From Achromobacter xylosoxidans (GTDB taxonomy: Bacteria > Pseudomonadota > Gammaproteobacteria > Burkholderiales > Burkholderiaceae_B), in contig NZ_LN831029.1 of NCBI RefSeq assembly GCF_001457475.1, forward strand, positions 3,720,001 to 3,784,000: a DNA stretch of 64,000 nucleotides, written 5' to 3'. Shown one piece after another: positions 1 through 8,400 of the stretch (position 1 is its first letter; every line of letters starts with the position of its first letter). Both the position numbers and the translations under genes were made by a program. The notes beneath the pieces are model-generated. The model saw only the letters and a list, made by a program, of their open reading frames with translations. It searched no databases and had not been told where the DNA came from.

Positions 1-672
1 GGCCAGCGGCGCCAGCGCTGCCACGAAAAAGAACTTGCGCACGCCCAGTTCCTCGCGGCGCGCGTTGGCGCGGTCGGCGTCGCTGATCTCCTCGACGGAC
101 GTCCAGGCCTGGCCGCTCATGGGATAGTCCACCCGCAGCAGCAGCCCCGGCGCATCCGGCATCAGCGTCAGCACGTGCAGGCGCACCGGCAGGTCCGTCA
201 GCGCCACCGCGGCGTGCGGCCGGGCGCCGCTGCGGGTGTCGCCGGCGCCCTCGTTCCAGAACGGCACCGCCACTTCCACGCGCTGCTCGCCAAACGCATA
301 GCTGACGCCCGGCCGCTCGGCCGGCCCGAAGCCCGTGAGGTGACCCGACAGGATCTGCTTGGGCACGCGCCCCCGGAGCGCGCGATCGATGCTGCGCCAG
401 GCGCGCGGCAGTCGCAACAGCCGGCGTCCGAAGAAAAAAGCCGCCGCGCCCACCCCGGCGCCGATCAGCAGCAGCATCAGGCCATCGCCAGCGCGCAGCG
501 AGCGCCAGTCGGACAATGCCAGCCCGAAGATCGTCAGCACCGTGCAGGCCAGCAGCAGGAACACGATCAGGCCGAATACGGCGGCCAGCCCCTTGCCGCG
601 GCTGCATCGGCGCAGCAGCGCAAGGTCATCATCGGTCAGCGGGGCTTGCTCGATCCGCAGAGTATCGCCCAT
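1..672 (-). CDS. Membrane protein of unknown function (partial, runs off the left edge)
   Basis: The reading frame starts at ATG 672 (MGDTLRIEQAPLTDDDLALL) and stays open to base 1, so the C-terminus lies outside the window. Two hydrophobic segments at about residues 30-52 and 64-80 are followed by a charged soluble region, which suggests an inner-membrane protein with a cytoplasmic or periplasmic domain. Only 3 bases separate it from the stop of the secreted-protein gene upstream, so the two are probably one minus-strand operon. I do not recognise the family. Confidence 0.6.
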   Translation of the reverse strand, partial: MGDTLRIEQAPLTDDDLALLRRCSRGKGLAAVFGLIVFLLLACTVLTIFGLALSDWRSLRAGDGLMLLLIGAGVGAAAFFFGRRLLRLPRAWRSIDRALRGRVPKQILSGHLTGFGPAERPGVSYAFGEQRVEVAVPFWNEGAGDTRSGARPHAAVALTDLPVRLHVLTLMPDAPGLLLRVDYPMSGQAWTSVEEISDADRANARREELGVRKFFFVAALAPLA

Positions 673-675
673 GCG

Positions 676-1269
676 TCAATACGTCGCGAAAGGCACGTCT
701 ACCGTCAACGCCTTGCCGCCCGCGGCCGGACGCAACGTGTAGGTGGCCACGCCGCCGTCATCGTCGGCCAGCGACGCATCCTTGCGCGATACGGCGTAGC
801 GCTGGCCGCCGACCTCCAGCGCACCCCGCGCCGGCGCGCGGGCATCGGCCGGCACCAGCAAGCCTCCCAGCGCATCCACGCTGTCCGCGAATTCGTATGT
901 GTCCAGCGCCCCCTCGGCGCGCAGCCGCTGCACGCGCGGCCGGTACGGCGCCGCGTCGAGGTTCCAGCCGTTGGTCAGATCGGTAATCCACGGGCCGGGA
1001 ATGTCGTAGGTACCCTCCAGTTCGGCTTCCGTCACGGCTTCGCCTTGCACCACCAGGCAGCACACCACCTTGCCGGCCTTGGCGTCGAAAGCCGCCCACT
1101 TGCTCGCCACCGGCGCGGCGCTGGGCAGCATGGAAAAATGGTATTGCTTGTCGAGCTGGGAATCGGAAACCTTGCGCCAGGCGCCCACTTGCGGCGACTG
1201 GGCGAGGCAGGTGGCGGTCAGCAGCAGGCCTGCTGTCAGGACAATGGCGCGGGACACGGAATGGGTCAT
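676..1269 (-). CDS. Secreted protein of unknown function
   Basis: A 197-residue protein with a classical signal peptide (MTHSVSRAIVLTAGLLLTATCLA, cleavage near AQS). The mature part contains a Cys-Cys pair (VVCCLVVQG) and looks like a small periplasmic or envelope protein. It is the first gene of a two-gene minus-strand unit with the membrane protein that follows. The opposite strand also has a long open frame, but only this frame has a signal peptide and a plausible protein. Function unknown. Confidence 0.65.
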   Translation of the reverse strand: MTHSVSRAIVLTAGLLLTATCLAQSPQVGAWRKVSDSQLDKQYHFSMLPSAAPVASKWAAFDAKAGKVVCCLVVQGEAVTEAELEGTYDIPGPWITDLTNGWNLDAAPYRPRVQRLRAEGALDTYEFADSVDALGGLLVPADARAPARGALEVGGQRYAVSRKDASLADDDGGVATYTLRPAAGGKALTVDVPFATY

Positions 1270-1379
1270 CTTGGGTAGCTTGTTCCAGGCCAGGAAAAAT
1301 CATCGAATCGGGGTCAGCGACGTAGTCTATTCCAAGTTGCCGTGTCCTTGGCTCGCGCCGTCGACGCCCCCCGCCCCGC

Positions 1380-2039
1380 TCAATCCCGGTCCGGCGCCCC
1401 CAGCGGAAAGAAGCCGCGGTACGGACGCGCCTCGTCGACCACCCGGGCGATCGACGGCCGCGCCAGCAGCCGGGCCCGATACGCCGCCAGCGCGGGAAAC
1501 CGCCCGCCCATCGGATGCACCCAATCGCCATAGAACAGCGCCGGCGCCGCGGCGCAGTCCGCAATCGTGAAGCGGCCGCAGGCGGCCCACGGCCCGTCCT
1601 GCAATCGCGCCTCCAGCCAGGCATAACACCGCGCGATGACGCCATGCGCTTGCTCCACGCCGAACGGATCGCGGCTGTCTTCGGGGCGCAAGGCGTTACC
1701 GACGATGCGTTGCATCGGCACGTGCACGTAGTCGTCGAACACCTGCGCCATCATGCGCGCAGCCAGCGCCTCGCGCGGGTCCAGGGGCACGAGCGGCGCG
1801 CCCTTGCCGTGGTGCAGGTCGAGATACTCGATGACGGCATTGCTCTGGACCACCTCCGTGACGCCATCCACCAGGGCCGGAAACTGCCCGGTCGGCGCCA
1901 GCGTCGCGATGCGGGCCGCGTGCTCGGGATGATCCGGATCGATCATGCGGAACTCGAAGTCCACCTCGCGTTCATACGCCGCGATCAGCGCCTTCCAGGT
2001 GAAGGACGAAAACGGATGACCGTAGATCGCGACCGTCAT
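1380..2039 (-). CDS. Glutathione S-transferase family protein
   Basis: 219 residues, normal length for the family. The N-terminal thioredoxin-fold domain shows the cis-proline stretch FPAL (53-56) and the glutathione-binding Gln-Ser (65-66, QSNAVIEYL). The C-terminal helical domain carries the usual FTIADCAAA motif. It probably conjugates glutathione to an electrophile or removes it; substrate not predictable. The start overlaps the stop of the SRPBCC gene (ATGA), so it is translated as the third gene of the ArsR-SRPBCC-GST operon. Confidence 0.88.
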   Translation of the reverse strand: MTVAIYGHPFSSFTWKALIAAYEREVDFEFRMIDPDHPEHAARIATLAPTGQFPALVDGVTEVVQSNAVIEYLDLHHGKGAPLVPLDPREALAARMMAQVFDDYVHVPMQRIVGNALRPEDSRDPFGVEQAHGVIARCYAWLEARLQDGPWAACGRFTIADCAAAPALFYGDWVHPMGGRFPALAAYRARLLARPSIARVVDEARPYRGFFPLGAPDRD

Positions 2040-2515
2040 GGCAGCGCTCCGCCCGCTTGAAGCAGCGTCTCGATCATGTCGAACTGCAGCCCGGTCCCAT
2101 GGCGGCGCGACTCGACGCCGTCGTTGCCGTCCGTGAACACGATCTGCTCGGTGTACGCCACGCGCGTGGCATTGCCGGCCGGCTCGATCTCCAGGCTCGA
2201 CAGCGTCACGGAATGCAGCCTGCCCGAATGGAACAGGTCATAGGCGTAGACCAGCCGGCTGGCGGGCTCGATCACGTGATAGCGCGCATCGAAGCACGAC
2301 ACCATGCCGCTCTCGTTGAAACGCCCTTCCAGCACCTCCCGGCCGCCCACGCGAAAGTCCATTTCGCGGCGCGACAGCGTCCAGCGATCCGACGGGCCGG
2401 TGAACCACTGCGCCTTGACGCGCGGATCGGCCCACGCCTCGAAGACCCGCTGGGCCGGCGCGTTCCACGTGCGCCGCAGCGTGAACGTGCCATGGAAAAA
2501 CGGCGTGAAAGTCAT
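2036..2515 (-). CDS. SRPBCC/AHSA1-type ligand-binding protein
   Basis: 159 residues with the START-like AHSA1 pattern: an N-terminal FTLRRTWNAPAQRVFEAWAD, then KAQWFTGP, and a C-terminal amphipathic helix. Such proteins hold hydrophobic ligands and are very often cotranscribed with ArsR regulators. The longer frame extending upstream runs inside the ArsR gene; I take ATG 2515 because it overlaps the ArsR stop (ATGA) and begins the conserved domain. Exact ligand unknown. Confidence 0.85.
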   Translation of the reverse strand: MTFTPFFHGTFTLRRTWNAPAQRVFEAWADPRVKAQWFTGPSDRWTLSRREMDFRVGGREVLEGRFNESGMVSCFDARYHVIEPASRLVYAYDLFHSGRLHSVTLSSLEIEPAGNATRVAYTEQIVFTDGNDGVESRRHGTGLQFDMIETLLQAGGALP

Positions 2516-2892
2516 GATGTCTTCCCTCCCTGATCGGGCGCGGCGCCCAGCCCGCCCGGGTGATTGCCGGCTTCGCCTTCGAGCAATTGGCCGAGGCGGT
2601 CGAATCGGTCTTCCCAAAGCTGGCGACGCTCGCTCAGCCACTGCTCCACCCGCATGACCGCCTCGGCCGAAATCCGGCATTCGCGCGTGCGTCCGCGCTT
2701 TTCCGTGACGATCAGGCCGCTGGCTTCCAGCACCCGGACATGTTGGTGGATGGCTGCCAGCGTCGAGTCGTACGGCGCCGCCAGCTCGCTGACCGAAGCC
2801 GGACCGCGGGACAGGCGTTCGAGCATGCCGCGCCGCGTCGCGTCGGCAAGCGCATGGAAGGCCAGGTCGAGTTGGGATTGATACTCAAGCAT
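2512..2892 (-). CDS. ArsR-family transcriptional repressor
   Basis: 126 residues with a winged-helix domain (FHALADATRRGMLERLSRG; DSTLAAIHQHVRVLEASGLI). It lacks the Cys metal-binding box of ArsR/SmtB sensors and belongs to the metal-independent ArsR group that travels with SRPBCC proteins. It is the first gene of an operon with the SRPBCC and GST genes. The promoter places the transcription start almost at the ATG, so the mRNA is probably leaderless, and two operator-like repeats flank that promoter, indicating autoregulation. Confidence 0.88.
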   Translation of the reverse strand: MLEYQSQLDLAFHALADATRRGMLERLSRGPASVSELAAPYDSTLAAIHQHVRVLEASGLIVTEKRGRTRECRISAEAVMRVEQWLSERRQLWEDRFDRLGQLLEGEAGNHPGGLGAAPDQGGKTS

Positions 2893-2941
2893 TCGCTTAA
2901 GTTAGAGAGGACGACGCGGAAAGTCAAGTATTCACTTAAGT
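2885..2941 (-). promoter_or_regulatory. Promoter and twin operators of the ArsR-SRPBCC-GST operon
   Basis: Two near-identical imperfect dyads, TCAAGCATTCGCTTAAGT (2885-2902) and TCAAGTATTCACTTAAGT (2924-2941), differ at only two positions and lie 39 bp apart. On the minus strand a -35 TTGACT (2922-2927) and a -10 TAACTT (2899-2904) have a 17-bp spacer, so one operator covers the -35 and the other covers the -10, transcription start and start codon. The -10 ends 6 bases before the ATG, which implies a leaderless transcript. Confidence 0.7.
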
Positions 2942-3002
2942 ATTTTGACGCTGCCTGTCTGCATCCCGCCTGGCGCGTCCCCATACGCCACGCTCCCTCA
3001 TA

Positions 3003-3030
3003 TTGACATATCGGGAATTTCCGATATCAT
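3003..3030 (+). promoter_or_regulatory. Promoter and palindromic operator of the second ArsR gene
   Basis: A perfect -35 TTGACA (3003-3008) and a -10 TATCAT (3025-3030) flank the palindrome ATATCGGGAATTTCCGATAT (3008-3027). Transcription should begin at about 3037, so ATG 3038 is nearly leaderless. The operator fills the spacer, as expected of a repressor that blocks polymerase. The half-site ATATCGGGAATT recurs in reverse upstream of the oxidoreductase gene. Confidence 0.7.
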
Positions 3031-3037
3031 GCCCGCC

Positions 3038-3340
3038 ATGGACCTGCTCGACGTCTTCAAAGCCCTCTCGAACCGCACGCGCCTTGAAATCCTGAAGGGT
3101 TTGAAGGACCCCGTGAACAGCTTCCCGCCGCAGGACGAAGGGGACGTGCATACGGTCGGCGTCTGCGTCAGCAGCATCCAGGAAGGCGTCGGACTGTCCC
3201 AGTCCACCGTGTCCGACTACCTGGCCACGCTGCAACGCGCCGGCCTGGTCGAAGCCACGCGCATCGGCTCGTGGACGTATTACAAGCGCAATGAAACCAC
3301 CATCCGCGCCCTGGCCGAGATCATCGGAAAAGAGCTGTAG
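3038..3340 (+). CDS. ArsR-family transcriptional regulator
   Basis: 100 residues from MDLLDVFKALSNRTRL, a complete winged-helix domain with recognition helix GLSQSTVSDYLATLQRAGLV. A GVCVSSIQ segment contains a Cys ahead of the recognition helix. I start it at ATG 3038 rather than 3029 because 3029 lies inside the -10 element. It probably represses itself and the adjacent alcohol-dehydrogenase-like gene through the shared ATATCGGGAATT sites. Confidence 0.85.
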   Translation: MDLLDVFKALSNRTRLEILKGLKDPVNSFPPQDEGDVHTVGVCVSSIQEGVGLSQSTVSDYLATLQRAGLVEATRIGSWTYYKRNETTIRALAEIIGKEL

Positions 3341-3453
3341 CTGGCGGTGACCGAGGTCGGGCATGGCCGCCCGTGCTTATTCGGCGCCAGCTTGCCGCGC
3401 GCTTGCCTCGCCTTTTGCCTTGCCCTGTTCTTCGCATTTTTTTGTTTTTTTAA

Positions 3454-3471
3454 ATCGATAATTCCCGATAT
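3454..3471 (+). promoter_or_regulatory. Second ArsR-type operator, upstream of the oxidoreductase gene
   Basis: ATCGATAATTCCCGATAT is an imperfect dyad that contains AATTCCCGATAT (3460-3471), the exact reverse complement of the half of the operator at 3008-3019. It lies 30 bp before the oxidoreductase ATG in an unusually T-rich leader. This links the regulator and the enzyme as one regulon. Confidence 0.6.
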
Positions 3472-3500
3472 CCCGTTTTGCCGAAATAAGGAGCCACCCA

Positions 3501-4463
3501 ATGAAAGCCCTCGTCCTCACCGCCTTTGGCGGCCCGCAATCCTTCGAACTGCGCGACGTCCCCAAACCCGTGCCGCAAGCGGGCCAGGTCCTGGTCCGCG
3601 TCCACGCCACTTCCATCAACCCGCTGGACTACCAGGTCCGCCGGGGCGACTACCCCGATCTGGTCGCCCTGCCCGCCATCACCGGCCATGACGTCTCCGG
3701 CGTGGTCGAAGCCGTCGGGCCCGGCGTGAGCGCCTTCGTGCCAGGCGATGAAGTCTGGTACACCCCGCAGATCTTCGACGGCCCCGGCAGCTACGCCGAA
3801 TACCACGTGGCCGCCGAAAGCATCGTGGGCAGGAAGCCCGCCTCGCTGAGCCATCTGGAAGCGGCCAGCCTGACGCTGGTCGGCGGCACCGCGTGGGAAG
3901 CGCTGGTCGTGCGCGCCGGCTTGCGTGTGGGAGAGAGCATCCTGGTGCACGGCGGCGCCGGCGGCGTCGGCCACGTCGCCATCCAGCTCGCGAAAGCCGT
4001 CGGCGCCAGGGTGTTCACGACCGTGCGCGACAGCAATGTCGACTTCGCGCGCAGCCTGGGCGCGGACGTCCCCATCGACTACGAGAAGGAAGATTATGTC
4101 GAGGCCATCCTGCGCGAGACCGACGGGCGCGGCGTCGACGTGGTGTTCGACACCATCGGCGGCAACACGCTGGCGCGCAGCCCCGACGCGCTGGCGCAAC
4201 TGGGCCGCGTGGTGAGCATCGTGGATATCGCGCAGCCGCAGAACCTGATCCAGGCGTGGGGCAAGAACGCCAGTTATCACTTCGTTTTCACGCGGCAGAA
4301 CCGCGGGAAGCTGGACGAGTTGAGCGCGTTGGTGGCGCGTGGGCAACTACGGCCGCACGTGGGCGCGGTGTATCCGCTTGCCGATATTCCGGCGGCGCAT
4401 GCGCGGTTGGAGAGTGCGAACAACGGGCTGCGGGGAAAGATCGCGATCGCGGTGGCCGATTGA
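3501..4463 (+). CDS. Zinc-independent alcohol dehydrogenase/quinone oxidoreductase (MDR family)
   Basis: 320 residues. The N-terminal GroES-like domain carries [16 protein letters not shown] and [12 protein letters not shown]. The NADPH-binding Rossmann motif is [17 protein letters not shown]. The structural-zinc Cys cluster of true zinc alcohol dehydrogenases is absent, so it belongs with quinone reductases. It probably reduces quinones or reactive carbonyls with NADPH. A purine-rich AAGGAG sits just before ATG 3501. The neighbouring ArsR and shared operator indicate induction by a small electrophile. Confidence 0.88.
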   Translation: MKALVLTAFGGPQSFELRDVPKPVPQAGQVLVRVHATSINPLDYQVRRGDYPDLVALPAITGHDVSGVVEAVGPGVSAFVPGDEVWYTPQIFDGPGSYAEYHVAAESIVGRKPASLSHLEAASLTLVGGTAWEALVVRAGLRVGESILVHGGAGGVGHVAIQLAKAVGARVFTTVRDSNVDFARSLGADVPIDYEKEDYVEAILRETDGRGVDVVFDTIGGNTLARSPDALAQLGRVVSIVDIAQPQNLIQAWGKNASYHFVFTRQNRGKLDELSALVARGQLRPHVGAVYPLADIPAAHARLESANNGLRGKIAIAVAD

Positions 4464-4629
4464 CGCATCGGCGGCAAGGCGAACTCACGCTACCTATGAC
4501 GAGTCATCGCCCGAGACAGTGCCGGATTGCCGGCATGGTCGGCCGTCGGCGACGCCAGGCTGACAACCGCGGCGCGCAACTTGCCGGGCGGCTGGCCAAA
4601 CGCGGTGAAATGGGCAAGGCCGCCAAATG

Positions 4630-5526
4630 TCACGGCAGGGATGCCGTGGCGCAACCCGGTTGCCCGGAGCGGGCGCGATACCGTTCCAGCCAGCTCACGG
4701 ACTGCGCGATCCCTCCGAACGGGAAGAAATGCAGGCTCACCTTACCATGCGCGTCCGTCAGTCCGGCGGCCAGCCGATCCACGAAAACGTCCGGCCCCGC
4801 GGTGCCAAACAGCTTGCCCAGGGAGATACCGTACTTGGCCCACATCGATGCGCAGGCGCCGACCCCGCACAAGGCGGCATAGCGCGCCAGCACCGCGATA
4901 CCGGCGGGTCCCGGCACGCCCACGCGCACGGGGTGTTCGAGGCCGCGCGCGCGCAGCGCTTCGAGCCACGCCAGCACGATGTCGGCATCGAATCCAAACT
5001 GCGTGACGATCAAGGGCGACATGCCGCGCGCGCCGATGCCGCGGCACTTGCGTTCCAGCACCTCCCACCGCTGGGCCGCGCTCATGACCGGATGGCCATC
5101 CGGATGCGCGCCCACGCCGACCACCTTGATGCCCGCGCGCTCGAAAACGCCCGTCTCGATCAGCGCGGCGCTATCGGCAAACGGCCCCGCCGGCGTCGAC
5201 GGATCGCCCGCGATCACGAAGCAGCGCTCAACGCCGGCCTCGGCCACCGCCCGCGAGACGAACGCCTCCAGGTCGGCCAGCGAGGCAATGCGGCGCGCGG
5301 ACAGGTGCGGCATGGGTTCCAGGCCCAGTCCGCGCACGGCCCGCGCGGCGGCCAGCCGGGCGTCATCGTCCTGGCCCGGCAGGTAGGGAATGGAAATGGT
5401 CGACCCGGGCGGTAGCCGCGACGCTGCCGCGGTCAGCGCGGCAATGTCCTTCACGCTGACTTCCAACGAACAGTCGTCGGTGATGTTGCCGGGAAAGAAA
5501 GGGGTACCGCGAGGAATCAAGGACAT
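4630..5526 (-). CDS. Methylenetetrahydrofolate reductase-like protein
   Basis: 298 residues with the TIM-barrel pattern of MTHFR: MPHLSARR in the substrate region, FVIAGDPSTPAG (flavin-binding GD.P), and the VTQFGFDAD motif. It is shorter and divergent relative to housekeeping MetF. Fifty-four bases separate it from the upstream MetR-like gene, so the two are probably cotranscribed. The context with MesX and MesD suggests it acts in methyl supply or recycling for methionine synthesis rather than as the main MetF. Substrate is inference. Confidence 0.8.
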   Translation of the reverse strand: MSLIPRGTPFFPGNITDDCSLEVSVKDIAALTAAASRLPPGSTISIPYLPGQDDDARLAAARAVRGLGLEPMPHLSARRIASLADLEAFVSRAVAEAGVERCFVIAGDPSTPAGPFADSAALIETGVFERAGIKVVGVGAHPDGHPVMSAAQRWEVLERKCRGIGARGMSPLIVTQFGFDADIVLAWLEALRARGLEHPVRVGVPGPAGIAVLARYAALCGVGACASMWAKYGISLGKLFGTAGPDVFVDRLAAGLTDAHGKVSLHFFPFGGIAQSVSWLERYRARSGQPGCATASLP

Positions 5527-5580
5527 CGATGAAGGCAGGCCGAACGGCTCGGCGCGCGGCCTGTGTACGGCAAAAAGGGT

Positions 5581-6498
5581 TCAACTGTTGGCTTGTTGCG
5601 CAACGGTGGCGGCGGCGGCCGGCTGGCGGGCCAGCTCGATGAAGGCGCGCACATAATCGATAGCCGTGTCGGCCTCGCGCGCCCCCAGGAAGATCTGCTT
5701 GGCGATGCCGCGGGCGCCGAGCCGCACCGGCACCACGTCCATCCGGGCGGCGTATTCCTCCACCAGCCAGCGCGGCAAGGCGGCCACGCCGCGGCCGCTG
5801 GCCACCATCTGCACCATGATGTCGGTGGTCTCGATGGCCTTGTGGCGCCTGGGCGTGACCCCGGCCGGCAACAGGAACTGGTTGTAGATGTCCAGCCGCT
5901 CGATATCCACGGGGTAACTGATCAGCACTTCCTGGGTCAACTGCTGGGGCTTCACATGCGCCACCGACGCCAGCGGATGGCCCTTGGCCACCACCAGCAC
6001 CTGCTCGTAGTCGAACACCGGCTCGAACTTCAGGCCCGGCTTGAACAGCGGGTCGGGCGTGACCAGCAGGTCGATCTCGTAGCCGAACAGCGCGCCGATC
6101 CCGCCGAACTGGAACTTCTGCTTGACGTCCACATCCACGTCGGGCCACGCGGCCAGATAGGGGGAAACCACCTTGAGCAGCCACTGGTAGCAAGGATGGC
6201 ATTCCATGCCGATGCGCAGCGCGCCGCGCTCGCCCTGCGCGAACTGGCCCAGGCGCTCTTCGGCCAGGTCCAGCTGCGGCAGCACGCGGTTCGCCACCGC
6301 CAGCAGGTACTGGCCGGCCTGCGTCAGGCGCAGGCTGCGGCCTTCGCGCAGCCAGACGTCGGTGCCCAGCTGCTGCTCCAGCTTCTTCATGCTGTGGCTC
6401 AAGGCGGACTGGGTCAGGCTCAGCACGCCCGCGGCGGCCGTCAATGAACCCTGCTTTTCGACCTGCTGGACGATGCTGAGATGGATGCGCTCAAGCAT
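5581..6498 (-). CDS. metR: LysR-family regulator, MetR-like
   Basis: 305 residues: an N-terminal LysR helix-turn-helix (GSLTAAAGVLSLTQSALSHS) and a type-2 periplasmic-binding-like effector domain. The motif MECHPCYQWLLKVVSPYL is characteristic of MetR, which senses homocysteine. It is divergent from the FMN reductase-MesX-MesD genes and cotranscribed with the MTHFR-like gene. It therefore likely activates both directions when methionine is scarce. Confidence 0.82.
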   Translation of the reverse strand: MLERIHLSIVQQVEKQGSLTAAAGVLSLTQSALSHSMKKLEQQLGTDVWLREGRSLRLTQAGQYLLAVANRVLPQLDLAEERLGQFAQGERGALRIGMECHPCYQWLLKVVSPYLAAWPDVDVDVKQKFQFGGIGALFGYEIDLLVTPDPLFKPGLKFEPVFDYEQVLVVAKGHPLASVAHVKPQQLTQEVLISYPVDIERLDIYNQFLLPAGVTPRRHKAIETTDIMVQMVASGRGVAALPRWLVEEYAARMDVVPVRLGARGIAKQIFLGAREADTAIDYVRAFIELARQPAAAATVAQQANS

Positions 6499-6623
6499 TC
6501 AGATGATTTCCGCTCATGGATTCGTGAAATAAAACCATTTTACTTCATCGCTTCCCGCCCCTAGTATGCGCTTCCGTCGTCTGCGGGCGCGGCGCCGCAT
6601 AAATCAATTCCAGTGAAGCAAAA

Positions 6624-7205
6624 ATGACACGTCCACTCCGTCTAGTAGCCGTTTCCGGCGGACTGCAACGCCCCTCCAAATCCGCCGCCCTGGCGCAGCA
6701 CCTGATGGACCTGATCGCCGACGACGTCCCGTGCGAACAGCGCCTGGTCGAACTGGGCCAGCTCGTCCCGCACCTGGCCGGCGCCACCTGGCGCACCCAC
6801 CTGCCCGACACCGTGGAGCGGGACCTTGACGCGGTCGAACAGGCGGACGTGCTGGTAGTGGCCACCCCGGTCTTTCGCGGCTCCTACACGGGGCTGTTCA
6901 AGCATTTCTTCGACTTCATCCACCAGGACGCCTTGATCGACAAGCCCGTCCTGCTGGCTGCCACCGGCGGCAGCGAACGCCATGCCCTGATGATCGACCA
7001 CCAGCTGCGGCCGCTGTTCAGCTTCTTCCAGGCCCGCACCTTGCCGTTGGGCGTCTACGCGACCGACAAGGATTTCGCCGACTACCGGCTGCGGGACGAA
7101 GCCTTGATCGAACGGGCCAGGCTGGCGATCGAACGGGCATTGCCCCTGATCGCGTTGTCGCGCCACGCAGGCGCCGTCGCCGCCGTGGAAGCCTTCGCAG
7201 CCTGA
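6624..7205 (+). CDS. NAD(P)H-dependent FMN reductase (SsuE/MsuE-like)
   Basis: 193 residues in a flavodoxin-like fold: AVSGGLQRPSKSAAL binds the flavin phosphate, VVATPVFRGSYTGLFKHFFDFI and AATGGSERHALMIDHQLRPLF are the typical SsuE/MsuE blocks. It supplies reduced flavin. Its position directly before MesX and MesD is informative, because MesD-type methionine synthases depend on oxygen and on MesX, and a reduced-flavin-dependent oxygenase step would need this enzyme. That link is inference. Confidence 0.86.
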   Translation: MTRPLRLVAVSGGLQRPSKSAALAQHLMDLIADDVPCEQRLVELGQLVPHLAGATWRTHLPDTVERDLDAVEQADVLVVATPVFRGSYTGLFKHFFDFIHQDALIDKPVLLAATGGSERHALMIDHQLRPLFSFFQARTLPLGVYATDKDFADYRLRDEALIERARLAIERALPLIALSRHAGAVAAVEAFAA

Positions 7206-7377
7206 AGCACGCCTCGGAACGCTGGCCAGGCGGCTCGTTCGCCAGCGCCGTTCCAACCCGACATCCGCCCTTCGAGCGCCCCGCAAAGGCTTCTGTTTCT
7301 CCCGCCTTGCGGCCGCCCGAACCGGCTTTTCGTTTTCCGCAGACTTTTTTTTCGCAGAATCAGCGCATCCCATCACC

Positions 7378-8361
7378 ATGAGCAACGATTTCACCTTCAG
7401 CATCAAGAGCCTTTCTTTTGATGAAAACTATCGTCCCTCGGACAACACGCGCATCACCACCAACTTCGCCAACCTGGCCCGGGGCGAAAGCCGCCAGGAA
7501 AACCTGCGCAACACGCTGCGGATGATCGACAAGCGGTTCAACAACCTGGCGCATTGGGACAACCCCAAAGGCGACCGCTACGCCGTCGAACTCGAGATCA
7601 TCACCGCCGAAATGCATATCGGCGCCGCCAGCGGTGGCGACGTCTTTCCGCTGATCGAGATCCTGAAGACCAATATCGTCGACAAGGCCAACAACGAGCG
7701 CATCGAAGGCATCGTGGGGAACAACTTCTCCTCGTACGTGCGCGACTACGACTTCAGCGTGCTGCTGCCCGAGCACAACAACGACAAGCCCACCTTCAGC
7801 ACCCCGGACAATTTCGGCGATCTGCACGGCAAGCTGTTCAAGCACTTCGTCAATTCCAGCGCCTACAAAGAGCGGTTCAGCAAGCCGCCCGTCATCTGCA
7901 TCAGCGCCTCCAGCAGCAAGACCTACCACCGGACCGAGAACCAGCACCCCATCCTGGGCGTCGAGTATCAACAAAACGAGCTCTCGTCGACCGACGAGTA
8001 CTTCGAGAAGATGGGCCTGCGCGTGCGCTACTTCATGCCCCCGGGCAGCGCCGCCCCCCTGGCCTTCTACTTCCAGGGCGACCTGCTGGGCCACTACACC
8101 AATCTGGAGCTGATCAGCATCATCAGCACGATGGAGACCTTCCAGAAGATCTACCGCCCCGAGATCTACAACGCCAACTCCGCGGCCGGAAAGCTCTATC
8201 AACCCAGCCTGAAAAACCAGGACTACTCGCTGACGCAGATCGTCTACGACCGCGAAGAACGCAGCCAGCTGGCCGTCAAGCAAGGCAAGTTCACCGAAGA
8301 ACACTTCATCAAGCCGTACAAGCACGTGCTCGAAAGCTGGGCCGCCAACTACGCGCACTAA
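7378..8361 (+). CDS. mesX: DUF1852 protein, MesX partner of the MesD methionine synthase
   Basis: 327 residues of the DUF1852 family throughout (SLSFDENYRPSDNTRITTNFANLA at the N-terminus). DUF1852 is known as MesX, required with MesD for folate-independent methionine synthesis. The biochemical role of MesX has not been settled; it may make or deliver the unknown methyl donor. It is 39 bases upstream of mesD and in the same direction. Confidence 0.9.
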   Translation: MSNDFTFSIKSLSFDENYRPSDNTRITTNFANLARGESRQENLRNTLRMIDKRFNNLAHWDNPKGDRYAVELEIITAEMHIGAASGGDVFPLIEILKTNIVDKANNERIEGIVGNNFSSYVRDYDFSVLLPEHNNDKPTFSTPDNFGDLHGKLFKHFVNSSAYKERFSKPPVICISASSSKTYHRTENQHPILGVEYQQNELSSTDEYFEKMGLRVRYFMPPGSAAPLAFYFQGDLLGHYTNLELISIISTMETFQKIYRPEIYNANSAAGKLYQPSLKNQDYSLTQIVYDREERSQLAVKQGKFTEEHFIKPYKHVLESWAANYAH

Positions 8362-8400
8362 TCCCCCCGCACCAAACATCCAACACGGGACCGCAAGATC

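Noticed and set aside
175..1278. Plus-strand 367-residue frame at the left edge
   Set aside because: Arg/Gln/His-rich translation and antisense to two plausible minus-strand genes, one with a signal peptide.
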